A DNA stretch of 8,422 nucleotides, from NCBI GenBank assembly GCA_965365445.1, contig CBDUBS010000162.1:1-8422 (forward strand). Direction: 5' to 3'. Below the pieces are notes generated by a model, which was not told where the DNA came from, searched no databases, and saw only the letters and a program-made list of their open reading frames with translations. Each line of letters opens with the position of its first letter. Position 1 is the stretch's first letter. Of this stretch, positions 1-6,332 are shown piece by piece. Source of the stretch: CBDUBS01 sp965365445 (lineage in GTDB: Bacteria; Bacteroidota; Rhodothermia; Rhodothermales; DASSAV01). The translations under genes and the position numbers were made by a program.

Positions 1-338
1 CGACGATAACGCAGCAGCTCGTCAAAAACCTGTTCATGACGACGCACAGCTCGTTCATTCGCAAGGGCCTGGAGTTGCCGCTCGCCTACATGGCCGAACT
101 CATCCTCTCGAAAGAGCGCATCCTAACCCTCTACCTCAACGTGATCGAGTGGGGCCGGGGGGTATACGGAGCGGAAGCAGGCGCCCGGTATTACTACGAT
201 AAGGCGGCTTCCAAACTGAGCCGAAGTCAGGCGGCCTCTATGGCGGCCGTCATCCCGAGCCCTCGCCGCCGCGTGCCGCAGCGGATGGGGGGGTACTCGC
301 GCGAGATTCAGCGCCGGATGAGCCGGTTGGGGTATTAG
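1..338 (+). CDS. mtgA: Monofunctional peptidoglycan glycosyltransferase, C-terminal part (GT51, MtgA-like)
   Basis: Partial gene: the 5' part lies outside the window and the reading frame is already open at base 3. The enzyme family polymerises lipid II into glycan strands at the outer face of the inner membrane. Visible GT51 motifs, in order: ITQQLVKNLF (end of the STITQQ motif), an RKGLE segment matching the RKxxE motif, then ILTLYLNVIEWG and VYGAEAGARYYY, followed by the AAVIPSPRR segment typical of the fold's end. The catalytic Glu motif (EDxxFxxHxG) would lie upstream and cannot be checked. The protein ends about 30 residues after the PSP segment with no transpeptidase domain. This favours a monofunctional MtgA over a bifunctional class A PBP. 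About 111 residues are visible of a family that usually has about 230-250. Confidence 0.93.
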   Translation, partial: TITQQLVKNLFMTTHSSFIRKGLELPLAYMAELILSKERILTLYLNVIEWGRGVYGAEAGARYYYDKAASKLSRSQAASMAAVIPSPRRRVPQRMGGYSREIQRRMSRLGY

Positions 339-344
339 GCAGGA

Positions 345-396
345 GGCTGCCGCGCTGCGTCGCATTCATGCGTACTGCATGAATCTGTCGGCAGCC
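345..396. repeat. Two nested perfect 8-bp inverted repeats in the mtgA-ltaE gap
   Basis: The outer repeat is GGCTGCCG at 345-352 with CGGCAGCC at 389-396. Inside it lies ATTCATGC (364-371), a 5-base spacer, then GCATGAAT (377-384). As DNA the inner element looks like a dyad operator. As RNA the two could stack into a branched stem with an asymmetric internal loop. No T-run follows, so it is not a standard intrinsic terminator. It sits 48-99 bp before the chosen ltaE start. The repeats are directly visible; any function is inference. Confidence 0.6.
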
Positions 397-443
397 GTGT
401 GGTATTTTGCACGGTCCGGCTTCTCCCTTCGAATCCTGCCGAA

Positions 444-1460
444 ATGATCGATCTGCGCAGCGACACCGTCACTAAACCGAGCCCGGGGATGCGCCGGGCC
501 ATGGCCGAAGCCGAAGTCGGCGACGACGTATTCGGCGAGGACCCCACCGTGCGCCGCCTGCAGGAGCGGGTAGCGGAGCTGCTCGGCAAGGAAGCGGCCC
601 TGTTCACCCCTTCCGGGGTGATGAGCAACCAGCTGGCCCTGAAGGTGCAAACGCGCCCCGGCGACGAGGTGATCCTCGACCGGAGCTATCACCTGTTCAA
701 TTACGAATCGGGAGCGGCCGGCCTGCTCTCGGGGGTGCAACTGCACGTACTCGACGGGCCGCGCGGCCTGCTCGACGGAGAGATGATCCGGAAGGCCGTC
801 CGCCCGGATTATTACTGGGAGCCGCGCACCCGCCTGGTCGCGCTGGAGAATACCGTCAACAAAACCGGCGGGGTTGTCTACCCCCTGGAAAACATCCGGT
901 CGGTAGCCCGGGCGGCGCAGGAGCATGGCCTCGCCCTGCATCTGGACGGCGCCCGGCTCTGGAACGCTTCGGCGGCCACCGGCATTGCCGAACGCGTGTA
1001 CGCCGAGCCGTTCGACACGGTATGCGTGAGCCTGTCCAAGGGACTCGGAGCCCCCGTCGGCTCGGTGCTTGCAGGTGCGGCCGACCTCATCAGGGAAGCG
1101 CATCGGTACCGGAAGCTGTTCGGGGGCGGTATGCGGCAGGTTGGCATCCTGGCGGCGGCGGGCCTGTACGCGCTCGAACATCATCGGCCCGAGCTTCCGC
1201 TCGACCACGAAATGGCCCGGAGACTGGCCCATGCGCTGGCCGAAAACCCCCTGTGCCGCCTCGACCCCGGCTCCGTGGAAACCAACATCGTCATGTTCGA
1301 CGTGGCAACCGGGGATGCCGGACCGGTGCTGGATCGGCTCCGGGAAGCCGGGGTGCTGATGAGCCGGTTCGGCCCCGCTACGATTCGGGCCACCACCCAC
1401 CGGGATATTACCATGGAGGACATCGATACGGCGTCGGCCGTCGTCCGGCGATTGGCCTGA
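444..1460 (+). CDS. ltaE: Low-specificity L-threonine aldolase
   Basis: PLP-dependent fold-type I enzyme that cleaves L-threonine or L-allo-threonine to glycine and acetaldehyde in the cytoplasm. The 338-residue protein is close to E. coli LtaE (333 aa) and begins with the same MIDLRSDTVT N-terminus, which is why I place the start at the ATG at 444. The upstream in-frame GTG at 399 would add 15 residues with no family counterpart. Visible key residues: GDDVFGEDPT near 26-35; His83, which stacks on PLP; ENT at 135-137; HLDGAR at 166-171 with Asp168 for the pyridine nitrogen and Arg171; the Schiff-base lysine Lys199 in SLSKGLGAPVGS; GGGMRQ at 227-232; and Arg315 near the C-terminus, likely a carboxylate binder. 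No clear Shine-Dalgarno precedes the start. The gene follows mtgA by 105 bp and may have its own promoter. It appears intact. Confidence 0.95.
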   Translation: MIDLRSDTVTKPSPGMRRAMAEAEVGDDVFGEDPTVRRLQERVAELLGKEAALFTPSGVMSNQLALKVQTRPGDEVILDRSYHLFNYESGAAGLLSGVQLHVLDGPRGLLDGEMIRKAVRPDYYWEPRTRLVALENTVNKTGGVVYPLENIRSVARAAQEHGLALHLDGARLWNASAATGIAERVYAEPFDTVCVSLSKGLGAPVGSVLAGAADLIREAHRYRKLFGGGMRQVGILAAAGLYALEHHRPELPLDHEMARRLAHALAENPLCRLDPGSVETNIVMFDVATGDAGPVLDRLREAGVLMSRFGPATIRATTHRDITMEDIDTASAVVRRLA

Positions 1461-1468
1461 TCCCGGCC

Positions 1469-1480
1469 GGTTGCGCAACC
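1469..1480. repeat. 12-bp perfect palindrome GGTTGCGCAACC
   Basis: A self-complementary 12-mer directly after the ltaE stop, 70 bp before the OPT transporter start. It has no T-run, so it is not a terminator. It could be an operator for the transporter gene, or chance in GC-rich DNA. Confidence 0.4.
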
Positions 1481-1501
1481 CGGCGGCATAAGCTACCTTT
1501 C
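1471..1501 (+). promoter_or_regulatory. Possible Bacteroidota-type promoter for the OPT transporter gene
   Basis: TTG at 1471-1473 and TACCTTTC at 1494-1501 are separated by 20 bases. This resembles the Bacteroidota primary-sigma pattern (TTG around -33 and TAnnTTTG around -7), with the last base not matching. The TTG lies inside the GGTTGCGCAACC palindrome, so a bound protein could block it. The motif is short and the lineage is only inferred, so this is weak. Confidence 0.3.
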
Positions 1502-1537
1502 CTGCGCGTTTTCCAACCGACTCACCCCACCCATCTC

Positions 1538-1542
1538 AGGAG
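1538..1542 (+). promoter_or_regulatory. Ribosome binding site AGGAG for the GTG-started OPT gene
   Basis: AGGAG lies 8 bases before the GTG at 1551. It is the clearest Shine-Dalgarno site in the window and decides the GTG start, because there is no in-frame ATG nearby and the protein's conserved membrane region begins within about 20 residues. Confidence 0.75.
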
Positions 1543-1550
1543 ACTACCCG

Positions 1551-3293
1551 GTGGAATCGACCGTATCATCGAAAGGCATCATCCGGCGGGGGCCTTACCC
1601 CGAGTTTACCCCGACCGCGCTGCTGCTCGGTTACGGATTGGGCATTCTCATTACCATCAGCATCGGGTACGCGAGCCTGATCCTCGGGTTTTCCATCGAA
1701 GGCTCGGAGCTGGCGGCTATTCTGGGGTTCGGCATCCTGCGCGGCCTGATGGGGCGCAACTCCATCATCGAGAATAACATCAACCAGACGGTGGCGAGCG
1801 CCGTCAACGGGGCATCCGCGGGGATGATGTTTACCGTACCGGCGCTGTTCATCCTCGAGTACACCGATTTCAGCGCCACGCTGCTGGTTTTTGCCTGTAT
1901 AGCAGGCGGAGTGCTCGGCATTGCGTTCATCATCCCCCTGCGGAAACAGATGATCGAGTTCGAGCGGCTGACCTACCCGGGCGGGGTGGCCGTCGCCACA
2001 ATCCTTCGCTCCCCCGGCGCGGGCATCCGAAAGGCCGTACTGCTCGTATCGGGCGCTGCCGCCAGTGGGGTCGTCCATTTCCTGACGCAATACACCCACA
2101 CCGAAAACTGGGCGCTCGGGGCGCAGATCGGTATGCCGGACTATATGAACGGCGTCTGGTACCTCTCGCTGCTCACGGTGGGCGTGGCGTTCATCGCCGG
2201 AAAGGGCGGGTTTTTCTTCATCATCGGAGGGTACGTTTCGTACTGGGTTCTGGCCCCGATCCTGGCCGCCATGGGCGAACTGCCGACGCCTGCCGCCCTG
2301 ACCGCCGCCGGGGTGGACATGCCGGATTACCTCCGGATCAGCCTTTTCCGTCCGGTAGGCATCGGAATGCTCATCGGGGGCGCGCTTTCCGGGATCGTGC
2401 TGGCCCTGCCGCTCATCGTGAGCGCCATCCGAAGCATGCAGCGGGCCTCGCGGATCAAGTCGGAAATGTCGAAGGATGAAATGCCCATCCGGTTGCTGTA
2501 CTTCGCCGTGGCCGGAGCGGCTGTGTTGCTCACGATCATCGCCATCCTGTCGGTGCAGGAAATGGGGGTGTTTCGCGGGATCGTCATGGCCGTGCTCGGT
2601 ACGTTATGGATCTGGGTGGCGGGCGTTATTCTTTCCGAAACCATCGGACGAACGAACTGGTCGCCGCTGAGCGGCATGACGCTGATCGCCGTAACGATCC
2701 TTATCATCATTTCGAGCGGCCTCGGCGACCGGGCGGCCGTCATCTCATCCGTCATCGTCGGGGCGGCTGCCTGCGTGGCTATGGCGCAGGCTACCGACCT
2801 GATGCTGGACCTCAAGACCGGATTCCTGGTGGGAGCCACCCCCCGGTTGCAGCAGGCGGGCCAGTTCGCCGCGACGTGGCTCGGCCCGATCATCGTAATC
2901 ATCCTCATTTTCATCCTGCACGGTGCGTACGGCATGGGCAGCGAGCGGCTCCCGGCGCCGCAGGGGCAGGCGCTCGCCAGCATGATCTCAGGCATCCTCG
3001 GCGGCGACGTGCCGGTCCAGAAATACCTGGCCGGAGCCGGACTGGGCGCGCTTCTCAGCGCCAGCGGCGTCGGCGGGCTGGGCATCCTGGTCGGGCTGGG
3101 GTTTTACCTGCCGTTCAACATCGTGCTGACGTACAGCATCGGGACGCTCCTCCGGCTGCTTTCCGACTGGAAAATGGGACACCGCTTCTCCGAACAGGTG
3201 GGCGTGCCGGTAGCGGCCGGACTCATCGTCGGCGAGGCGCTCGTCGGAGTCGGGTTCGCGCTGTATTACGTCATCGCGGGCGGCCTGGGTTGA
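1551..3293 (+). CDS. OPT-family transporter (oligopeptide / metal-chelate transporter superfamily)
   Basis: A 580-residue polytopic inner-membrane protein with many hydrophobic segments throughout (for example residues 22-46, 86-103, 108-130, 201-216, 218-240, 266-290, 313-335, 341-362, 376-390, 442-460, 495-535 and 555-578). This fits the 12-16 helices of OPT proteins. Family-type motifs: ENNINQTVASA at 74-84, ERLTYPGGVA at 138-147, GRTNWSPLSGM at 366-376, the ATDLMLDLKTG and GATPRLQQAGQ stretch at 414-438, and GLIVGEALVGVG near the C-terminus. OPT members are proton-coupled importers of small peptides or metal-siderophore complexes, and bacterial substrates are mostly unknown. The substrate cannot be read from the sequence. 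The gene is intact, starts with GTG behind a good ribosome binding site, and is followed 28 bp later by a small membrane protein gene, probably on the same transcript. Confidence 0.9.
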   Translation: MESTVSSKGIIRRGPYPEFTPTALLLGYGLGILITISIGYASLILGFSIEGSELAAILGFGILRGLMGRNSIIENNINQTVASAVNGASAGMMFTVPALFILEYTDFSATLLVFACIAGGVLGIAFIIPLRKQMIEFERLTYPGGVAVATILRSPGAGIRKAVLLVSGAAASGVVHFLTQYTHTENWALGAQIGMPDYMNGVWYLSLLTVGVAFIAGKGGFFFIIGGYVSYWVLAPILAAMGELPTPAALTAAGVDMPDYLRISLFRPVGIGMLIGGALSGIVLALPLIVSAIRSMQRASRIKSEMSKDEMPIRLLYFAVAGAAVLLTIIAILSVQEMGVFRGIVMAVLGTLWIWVAGVILSETIGRTNWSPLSGMTLIAVTILIIISSGLGDRAAVISSVIVGAAACVAMAQATDLMLDLKTGFLVGATPRLQQAGQFAATWLGPIIVIILIFILHGAYGMGSERLPAPQGQALASMISGILGGDVPVQKYLAGAGLGALLSASGVGGLGILVGLGFYLPFNIVLTYSIGTLLRLLSDWKMGHRFSEQVGVPVAAGLIVGEALVGVGFALYYVIAGGLG

Positions 3294-3321
3294 TCCTTAT
3301 CGGTCAAATCGGTAATCACGT

Positions 3322-3864
3322 GTGAAAACAATCGGATACATCCTCATCATCGCCGGCTTTCTGATCGGCTCGCTCGTCACCGTGATGGACGAAACCGAAG
3401 TGCTGTGGCCGTACTATCTGGTCGGCCTGGCGGCGGGCATAGCCGGGGTGGCGGCGGTGCGGGTCGCCCTGCACCGCGAAACCCGCGAGGAGGGAAAGCT
3501 CACCCATACGCTCCAGCAGGTGGAATCGAGCCTGGACCGGATTGTGGAGGCTGCCCGACGCCTGAACGACCGGCGGGGGGCCCTCGATCCGTACGATGTT
3601 AAGGATTTGATCGACGGCGACCTGCGCGAGGACATCGCGACGTTCGTGGACGGTCGGGAAAGCATCGCGCACGTATACGGACTGCAACACTTCGCCAACG
3701 TGATGAGCCACTTCTCCTCGGGAGAGCGGTACATCAACCGGGTCTGGTCGGCCTCGGCGGACGGCTACATCGACGAGGTCCGGATGCACCTGCCCAACGC
3801 GGCGGCGCAGTTCACCGAGGCCCGTGACCATCTGGCGGAAGTCAGGAAGCAGGCGAGCGTCTGA
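3322..3864 (+). CDS. Small two-helix membrane protein, unknown function, next to OPT transporter
   Basis: I do not recognise this 180-residue protein. It starts with GTG, with no evident Shine-Dalgarno, 28 bp after the OPT stop, so co-transcription and perhaps translational coupling are likely. Two hydrophobic segments (about residues 4-22 and 30-50) are joined by a short acidic loop (DETE). A charged helical region with coiled-coil character follows (about 53-85), then a soluble C-terminal domain. That domain carries a distinctive polar and aromatic run at about 118-154: FANVMSHFSSGERYIN, then RVWSASADGYIDE. With both termini cytoplasmic, the soluble part would face the cytosol. Its position suggests a role with the transporter (stability, regulation or assembly), but this is inference from adjacency only. 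An unrelated membrane protein is the alternative. Confidence 0.8.
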   Translation: MKTIGYILIIAGFLIGSLVTVMDETEVLWPYYLVGLAAGIAGVAAVRVALHRETREEGKLTHTLQQVESSLDRIVEAARRLNDRRGALDPYDVKDLIDGDLREDIATFVDGRESIAHVYGLQHFANVMSHFSSGERYINRVWSASADGYIDEVRMHLPNAAAQFTEARDHLAEVRKQASV

Positions 3865-3874
3865 ACCCGGCCTG

Positions 3875-4537
3875 TCAACCCTCCCGCTTTACCCGGACGC
3901 GCAGGGGCGGTATGCCGGATATGGTTGCCTCCAGCCGGTCGCCGTCGTGCACGGGCCCGACGCCCTCCGGCGTACCGGTAAAAATCAGATCGCCCGGCAG
4001 CAGGGTGAAGATGCGCGAGGCGTAGGCAATGAGCTTCGCCACTGTGTGGATCATACGGCTCGTATGGCCGTGCTGGCGCACTTCATCGTTGATGACGAGC
4101 TTGATTTCCAGATCCTGCGGGTCGCGAATCTTTCGGGCCTCTACGAGCGGCCCGAGCGGAGCAAACGTATCGAACCCCTTGGCGACGCTCCAGGGGTGGC
4201 CCTTGGACTTGGCCCGGGCCTGAAGGTCGCGGGCCGTCATGTCCAGCCCTACCGCGTAGGCGTCCACATGGTCGAGCGCGTCGGCCTCCGGAATGTTCTT
4301 GCCGCCGCGCCCGAGCACAACCACCAGCTCCACCTCGTGGTGCACATCCTCCGACATGGCCGGCAGGACGATACGTCCCCCATGCCCGACAAGCGCCGTT
4401 GAAGGTTTCAGGAAAATCATCGGCTCTTCCGGAGCCTCGGCGCCCATTTCTGCGGCGTGCGCCGCGTAATTACGTCCGATACAGATCAGTTTGCCGGGAA
4501 CGACGGTTACGCCGCTCGAAGGTAGGGTTAACTCCAT
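3875..4537 (-). CDS. FAH-family hydrolase, FAHD1/YcgM type (acylpyruvase / oxaloacetate decarboxylase-like)
   Basis: A 220-residue cytoplasmic enzyme of the fumarylacetoacetate hydrolase fold. It has the whole FAHD1 active-site set, each residue offset by three from what I recall of human FAHD1: the His27-Glu30 catalytic pair in GRNYAAHAAEMG, metal ligands Glu68 and Glu70 in HHEVELVV and Asp99 in LDMTARDLQ, Lys120 in AKGFDTFAPLGP, and the closing TGTPEGVGP at 187-195. Such proteins hydrolyse acylpyruvates or decarboxylate oxaloacetate with Mg2+. The exact substrate cannot be set from sequence; bacterial relatives also act in aromatic catabolism, but no such genes lie nearby. The first ATG fits the family length, and no ribosome binding site is visible. 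It diverges from rplU with 115 bp between starts, and its 3' end faces the membrane-protein gene with a 10-bp gap. Confidence 0.92.
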   Translation of the reverse strand: MELTLPSSGVTVVPGKLICIGRNYAAHAAEMGAEAPEEPMIFLKPSTALVGHGGRIVLPAMSEDVHHEVELVVVLGRGGKNIPEADALDHVDAYAVGLDMTARDLQARAKSKGHPWSVAKGFDTFAPLGPLVEARKIRDPQDLEIKLVINDEVRQHGHTSRMIHTVAKLIAYASRIFTLLPGDLIFTGTPEGVGPVHDGDRLEATISGIPPLRVRVKREG

Positions 4538-4557
4538 GAGGAACGATTAATCAGGAC

Positions 4558-4586
4558 TTGAATGAAAGCGAAAGAATTGTTATACT
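4558..4586 (+). promoter_or_regulatory. Sigma70-like promoter of rplU-rpmA
   Basis: TTGAAT at 4558-4563 and TATACT at 4581-4586 with a 17-base spacer is close to the housekeeping consensus and lies in a locally AT-rich patch. Transcription would begin near 4593, giving a 5' leader of about 60 bases before rplU. On the other strand TATAAC (4584-4579) overlaps the -10 box and could serve the divergent FAH-family gene, but it has no good partner -35. Confidence 0.65.
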
Positions 4587-4652
4587 GGCAAGCTATGCCT
4601 CGTTACACTCTCGCGTCGGTAGCCAGCCCGGCGCACCAAAGAAGAGACCATC

Positions 4653-4967
4653 ATGTACGCCATCGCTGAAATTGCAGGAAAGCAATTTAAGTTACAGGAG
4701 AACCAGAAAGTATATATCCCCCTTATGAAAGCCGAGGTAGACGACACGGTTACGTTCGACCGCGTTCTTCTCGTCTCCGGCGACGATGCCATCCAGGTGG
4801 GTATGCCCACGGTGGAAGGGGCTTCGGTAACCGCCAGGGTGCTCGGCCACGTAAAAGGGGATAAGGTGCTCGTGTTCAAGAAGAAGCGCCGCAAGCGGTA
4901 CAAAGTCAAAAACGGACATCGCCAGCGGTACACGCAGATTCAGGTCAGCGCCCTGAATATTGGCTGA
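4653..4967 (+). CDS. rplU: 50S ribosomal protein L21 (bL21)
   Basis: 104 residues, the usual bL21 length. It begins MYAIAEIAGKQFKL and ends with the basic stretch at about 72-95 that includes VFKKKRRKRYK and NGHRQRYTQI, both hallmarks of bL21. It binds 23S rRNA in the large subunit. The purine-rich GAAGAG at 4641-4646 serves as a modest ribosome binding site. It is the first gene of the conserved rplU-rpmA pair and has a strong promoter upstream. Confidence 0.97.
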   Translation: MYAIAEIAGKQFKLQENQKVYIPLMKAEVDDTVTFDRVLLVSGDDAIQVGMPTVEGASVTARVLGHVKGDKVLVFKKKRRKRYKVKNGHRQRYTQIQVSALNIG

Positions 4968-5018
4968 TGAAGCCGCTCATCGTTCAGATCATCGGAAACC
5001 CGAAATACCGAGGGTATC

Positions 5019-5279
5019 ATGGCCCATAAGAAAGGTGCAGGCTCAACCCGCAACGGCCGCGACTCCAACCCCAAGATGCTTGGCGTGAAGGTATACGGCG
5101 GCCAATTCATTCAGGCCGGCGGTATCATCGTGCGGCAGCGCGGCACGAAGTTCCACCCCGGCAACAACGTCGGGCGCGGCGGCGACGATACGTTGTTCGC
5201 TACGGCTCCGGGCATCGTCCAGTTCAACCAGGGCGTCCGGGCCCGGAAGTTCGTGCACGTCGTCCCGCTCGAAGCCTGA
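5019..5279 (+). CDS. rpmA: 50S ribosomal protein L27 (bL27)
   Basis: 86 residues with the classic N-terminus MAHKKGAGSTRNGRDS, which reaches toward the peptidyl-transferase centre, then GVKVYGGQ, IIVRQRGTKFHPGNNVG and DDTLFA. There is no N-terminal extension of the kind cleaved by Prp protease in Firmicutes. The start has GAGGG at 5010-5014, only 4 bases from the ATG. It lies 51 bp after rplU on the same transcript, and a strong terminator follows. The common third neighbour obgE is absent here. Confidence 0.97.
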   Translation: MAHKKGAGSTRNGRDSNPKMLGVKVYGGQFIQAGGIIVRQRGTKFHPGNNVGRGGDDTLFATAPGIVQFNQGVRARKFVHVVPLEA

Positions 5280-5300
5280 GCCGGACGCGAACGAGTTCGA

Positions 5301-5335
5301 AAAGGCTCCTGCGCCGATGCGCGGGAGCCTTTTTG
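5301..5335 (+). terminator. Intrinsic terminator of rplU-rpmA
   Basis: A 14-bp stem (5301-5314 with 5319-5332, one T-G wobble) closes on the tetraloop CGAT and runs into a T-tract up to 5334. It starts 21 bp after the rpmA stop. The A-run on the left arm gives a short T-tract on the other strand too, so it may also stop the convergent isomerase-like transcript that ends at 5344. Confidence 0.92.
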
Positions 5336-5343
5336 TATTCCTC

Positions 5344-6297
5344 CTACATCCATCCGGCCTCCTCGCGCAAAGCGACGAACCGCTCCCGGTCCCGACGCAT
5401 CAGGCGGACGGCTTCCTTCGCGCGCGCGGCCGGGCTCATGGCGGGCCCGGTTTCACCGGGGAAGGGGTACTCGAAGTGCATCGAGATCGGCGCCCTGACG
5501 CTGAGCCGGGCGAGTTGTTGAAGAAAGGCTTTGTAATCCACCATCCCCTCCCCTACCGGCACGTTGGCGGGTCGCCACCCCTGCCCTGTTTTTTCCCACA
5601 GGAAATCCTTGACGGCCAGAAGGTTTATGAGCGGCGCGATAAGCTCCAGATCCACCGGCCAGGACGTACCGCCCTCGACGGTAGCGTGGCGAATGTCGTA
5701 TTGCACCCCGAGGTGCTCCGGGTTGAGGTCGCGCACGAGGTAATACAGGTCCCATATCGGCCCGCCGATCATTTTTCCGGCGTGGTTCTGATAGGCCCCG
5801 TGAATGCCGAACCGGCGGTTCATGGCGGCCAGAGCTGGCAAATGCTCCCGGTAGTAGTCGAGGCCGGCCAGAAGGCTCCGGCCTTCCAGGTACGGCAGCC
5901 AGGCCATACGGTAGTGGCGGATGTCCAGATCCGCGGCGGTTTTCAGAAGCCGTTCGGCCGACCCATCGGCCGAAGCGATGGCCGTAGCCATCATCGTCAC
6001 GGCAATACCGGCCTTACGAGCGGCTTCGGCCGCACGAGGCAGGTCATCCTCTACCCGCTCCGGCAGGACGTGCCCCTCCGGGCGCACCGTCAGGTCGATA
6101 CCGTCGAAACCCGCCTCCGCGGCAGTCTCGGCGAGGGCGTCGTATCCCAGATACTGAAGATGTTTGGAAAAAACCGATACTGAACCGGCCGGGGCTGATG
6201 GACTGGAAGCGGCGGAAGTCGTCCGGACGGCGCCCAACGCGCTCGCCGCCGTCACGGCCGTTACAAACTGCCGTCGATTCAGGGAGTGAGGAATCAT
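5344..6297 (-). CDS. Tat-exported sugar phosphate isomerase/epimerase-like TIM-barrel protein
   Basis: 317 residues. The N-terminus is a twin-arginine signal: NRRQFV at 7-12, a weakly hydrophobic Ala/Val/Thr stretch to about 25, and a likely signal peptidase I site near residue 29-30, so folded export to the periplasm is expected. The rest is a xylose-isomerase-like (AP endonuclease 2) barrel: GFDGIDLTV at 63-71, GAYQNHAG at 167-174, QYDIRHATVEGG at 199-210, AVKDFLW at 228-234, VPVGEGMVDY at 246-255 and SMHFEYPF at 272-279. The Asp, His and Glu residues in these motifs are probable metal ligands. The family includes isomerases and epimerases of sugars and inositols; the actual substrate is unknown. 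It lies 35 bp after the MtfA-like gene on the same strand, so the two are probably co-transcribed. No Shine-Dalgarno is visible. Confidence 0.87.
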   Translation of the reverse strand: MIPHSLNRRQFVTAVTAASALGAVRTTSAASSPSAPAGSVSVFSKHLQYLGYDALAETAAEAGFDGIDLTVRPEGHVLPERVEDDLPRAAEAARKAGIAVTMMATAIASADGSAERLLKTAADLDIRHYRMAWLPYLEGRSLLAGLDYYREHLPALAAMNRRFGIHGAYQNHAGKMIGGPIWDLYYLVRDLNPEHLGVQYDIRHATVEGGTSWPVDLELIAPLINLLAVKDFLWEKTGQGWRPANVPVGEGMVDYKAFLQQLARLSVRAPISMHFEYPFPGETGPAMSPAARAKEAVRLMRRDRERFVALREEAGWM

Positions 6298-6332
6298 GAG
6301 GGTGCAATGGAAGGTGACGGGTGGAAATCAAT

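Noticed and set aside
399..443. GTG at 399 as the ltaE start
   Set aside because: It adds 15 residues with no counterpart in the family, while the ATG at 444 gives the conserved MIDLRSDTVT N-terminus.
366..1478. A 370-codon open frame on the minus strand across ltaE
   Set aside because: Its translation is rich in Arg, Gly, Pro and His without any motif, and it lies antisense to a clear threonine aldolase; it is a by-product of GC-rich codon use.
1022..1777. A 251-codon + strand frame spanning the end of ltaE and the start of the OPT gene
   Set aside because: It bridges two real genes in another frame and has Arg/Gly-rich shadow composition.
2327..3325. Long open frames on both strands within the OPT gene
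   Set aside because: Out of frame with a continuous multi-helix transporter; compositions are typical of shadows.
4593..4652. A structured autoregulatory leader before rplU
   Set aside because: I looked for stems in the 60-base leader and found no convincing pairing.
5317..6183. A 288-codon + strand frame beginning with a hydrophobic stretch
   Set aside because: It starts inside the rpmA terminator and is antisense to the Tat isomerase-like gene, which has family motifs throughout; the hydrophobic start comes from the terminator T-run.
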